In this document: in pieces, positions 5,186 through 5,724 of the stretch | How positions within the stretch are numbered: the stretch's first letter is position 1 | Layout: the number at the start of each line of letters is the position of its first letter | NCBI GenBank assembly: GCA_002898855.1 | Contig: BEIR01000102.1 | Location: forward strand, 1 to 5,724 | Direction of reading: 5' to 3' | DNA length: 5,724 nt | Source: a bacterium HR41 | GTDB taxonomy: Bacteria > Actinomycetota > Thermoleophilia > Solirubrobacterales > Thermoleophilaceae | The notes under the pieces: generated by a model | The model's input: the letters and a program-made list of their open reading frames with translations, nothing else | Databases searched by the model: none | What the model was told of the DNA's origin: nothing | Translations under genes and position numbers: made by a program

Positions 5186-5724
5186 GTGCTGTCAGCTTCG
5201 CCGACCGCAAACGACCCGAGCCGCTCGCGAGGCAGCCACGCTCCTGCCGCGAAGCGGTTCCCGCGTCTGGCGATCGCGCCGCTTGCGCTGATACTGCTCG
5301 CGATCGTCGCGCTGGTAGCTGGGGGCTGTGGCGGCAACGACCGCGCCGACGCCGAGAAACTCCTCGACACCGCTTTCTCGAAGCGCATACCGAGCGCCGA
5401 CCTCGCGATCGACGCCACGCTCAACTTCGAAGGCAGTGCGCTCGGCGGGCGGCCGCTCCGCATCCAGGCGACGGGTCCGTACGTCGACAACCGGAACGGT
5501 CTGCCCAAGGTCGACCTCACCATGCGTGTCGGTTCGCCCGGCGGCCAGATGGTCGAGAGCGGCTACCTCTCGACCGGGGACCGCGCATTCGTGAAGTTCC
5601 AGGATGTCTTCTACGAGCTGTCGCGGGCGGAAGTGCAAAAGCAGATCCAAGATCTGCGCCGCAACCGCGCGCGCCGCTCCGGCTCGCTGCGCGCGCTCGG
5701 TCTCGACCCGCGACGCTGGCTGGC
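5186..5724 (+). CDS. Putative lipoprotein, LppX/LolA-like style, N-terminal part (runs off right edge)
   Basis: The first 179 codons are present. An N-terminal basic region (residues 1-28) precedes the hydrophobic core LAIAPLALILLAIVALVAGG. A lipobox Cys follows at 48 (VAGGCGG), which predicts lipidation and retention on the outer face of the cytoplasmic membrane. The mature part begins with a helix (ADAEKLLDTAFSK), then beta-strand-like segments such as LAIDATLNFEGSA and GYLSTGDRAFVKFQ. A basic helix (150-168) and LGLDPRRWL at 171-179 come next. The pattern resembles a lipoprotein family I recall as common in Thermoleophilia, with an LppX/LolA-like lipid-binding look; that link is from memory and unproven. 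GTG 5186 is the only start between the in-frame stop at 5138-5140 and the lipobox. The gene is divergent from the epimerase-like gene. Its ligand and partner are unknown, and the C-terminal half is missing. Confidence 0.8.
   Translation, partial: MLSASPTANDPSRSRGSHAPAAKRFPRLAIAPLALILLAIVALVAGGCGGNDRADAEKLLDTAFSKRIPSADLAIDATLNFEGSALGGRPLRIQATGPYVDNRNGLPKVDLTMRVGSPGGQMVESGYLSTGDRAFVKFQDVFYELSRAEVQKQIQDLRRNRARRSGSLRALGLDPRRWL

Noticed and set aside
5008..5523. N-terminal extension of the epimerase-like frame to 5523
   Set aside because: It would run through the intergenic region and antisense to the lipoprotein. The signal peptide places the true start at 5007 or 4959.
5192..5650. Minus-strand open frame opposite the lipoprotein gene
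   Set aside because: The plus strand here has a signal peptide, lipobox and recognisable lipoprotein character. The antisense frame shows no domain.

Overview
The window is very GC-rich (roughly 70%), densely coded DNA with many GTG starts. It looks like a high-GC actinobacterium. The signal-peptide style, the lipoprotein family at the right edge and the small conserved unknowns remind me most of class Thermoleophilia (Solirubrobacterales or relatives). That placement rests on recall of protein style, not on a marker gene. I see no rRNA, tRNA, CRISPR array, insertion sequence or integrase.

Layout, left to right. (1) The 5' part of an M20-family metallopeptidase on the minus strand runs off the left edge. 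(2) A GNAT acetyltransferase is transcribed divergently from it on the plus strand. (3) A small four-helix membrane protein on the minus strand meets the GNAT gene tail to tail with a 4-bp overlap. (4) A 79-residue acidic protein of unknown function lies on the plus strand, divergent from the membrane protein. (5) A three-gene minus-strand cluster covers most of the rest. In transcription order it holds a secreted D-glucuronyl C5-epimerase-like protein, a single-domain ArsA/Get3-type ATPase with a C-terminal Hsp20-like domain, and a 115-residue helical protein of unknown function whose start overlaps the ATPase stop (GTGA). (6) The 5' part of a plus-strand lipoprotein runs off the right edge. 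It is divergent from the epimerase-like gene across about 180 bp.

How the parts may work together. The ATPase and the small helical protein are very probably translationally coupled and act together. The ATPase architecture (one P-loop half, no visible CxxC zinc motif, alpha-crystallin-like tail) resembles the Get3d type rather than the arsenite pump ArsA or the eukaryotic tail-anchor factor Get3. Its role is therefore unknown but plausibly client handling or membrane targeting. The epimerase-like gene lies 28 bp upstream. No other uronic-acid or polysaccharide genes are visible, so its substrate is open.

The regulatory features of most interest are an 18-bp perfect palindrome that covers the start codon of the ATPase gene, a 24-bp near-perfect palindrome in the epimerase/lipoprotein divergent region, and TAGCAT/TACGCT boxes 7-10 bp before start codons that lack Shine-Dalgarno sequences, which suggests leaderless transcripts. 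The rest is ordinary chromosomal content.
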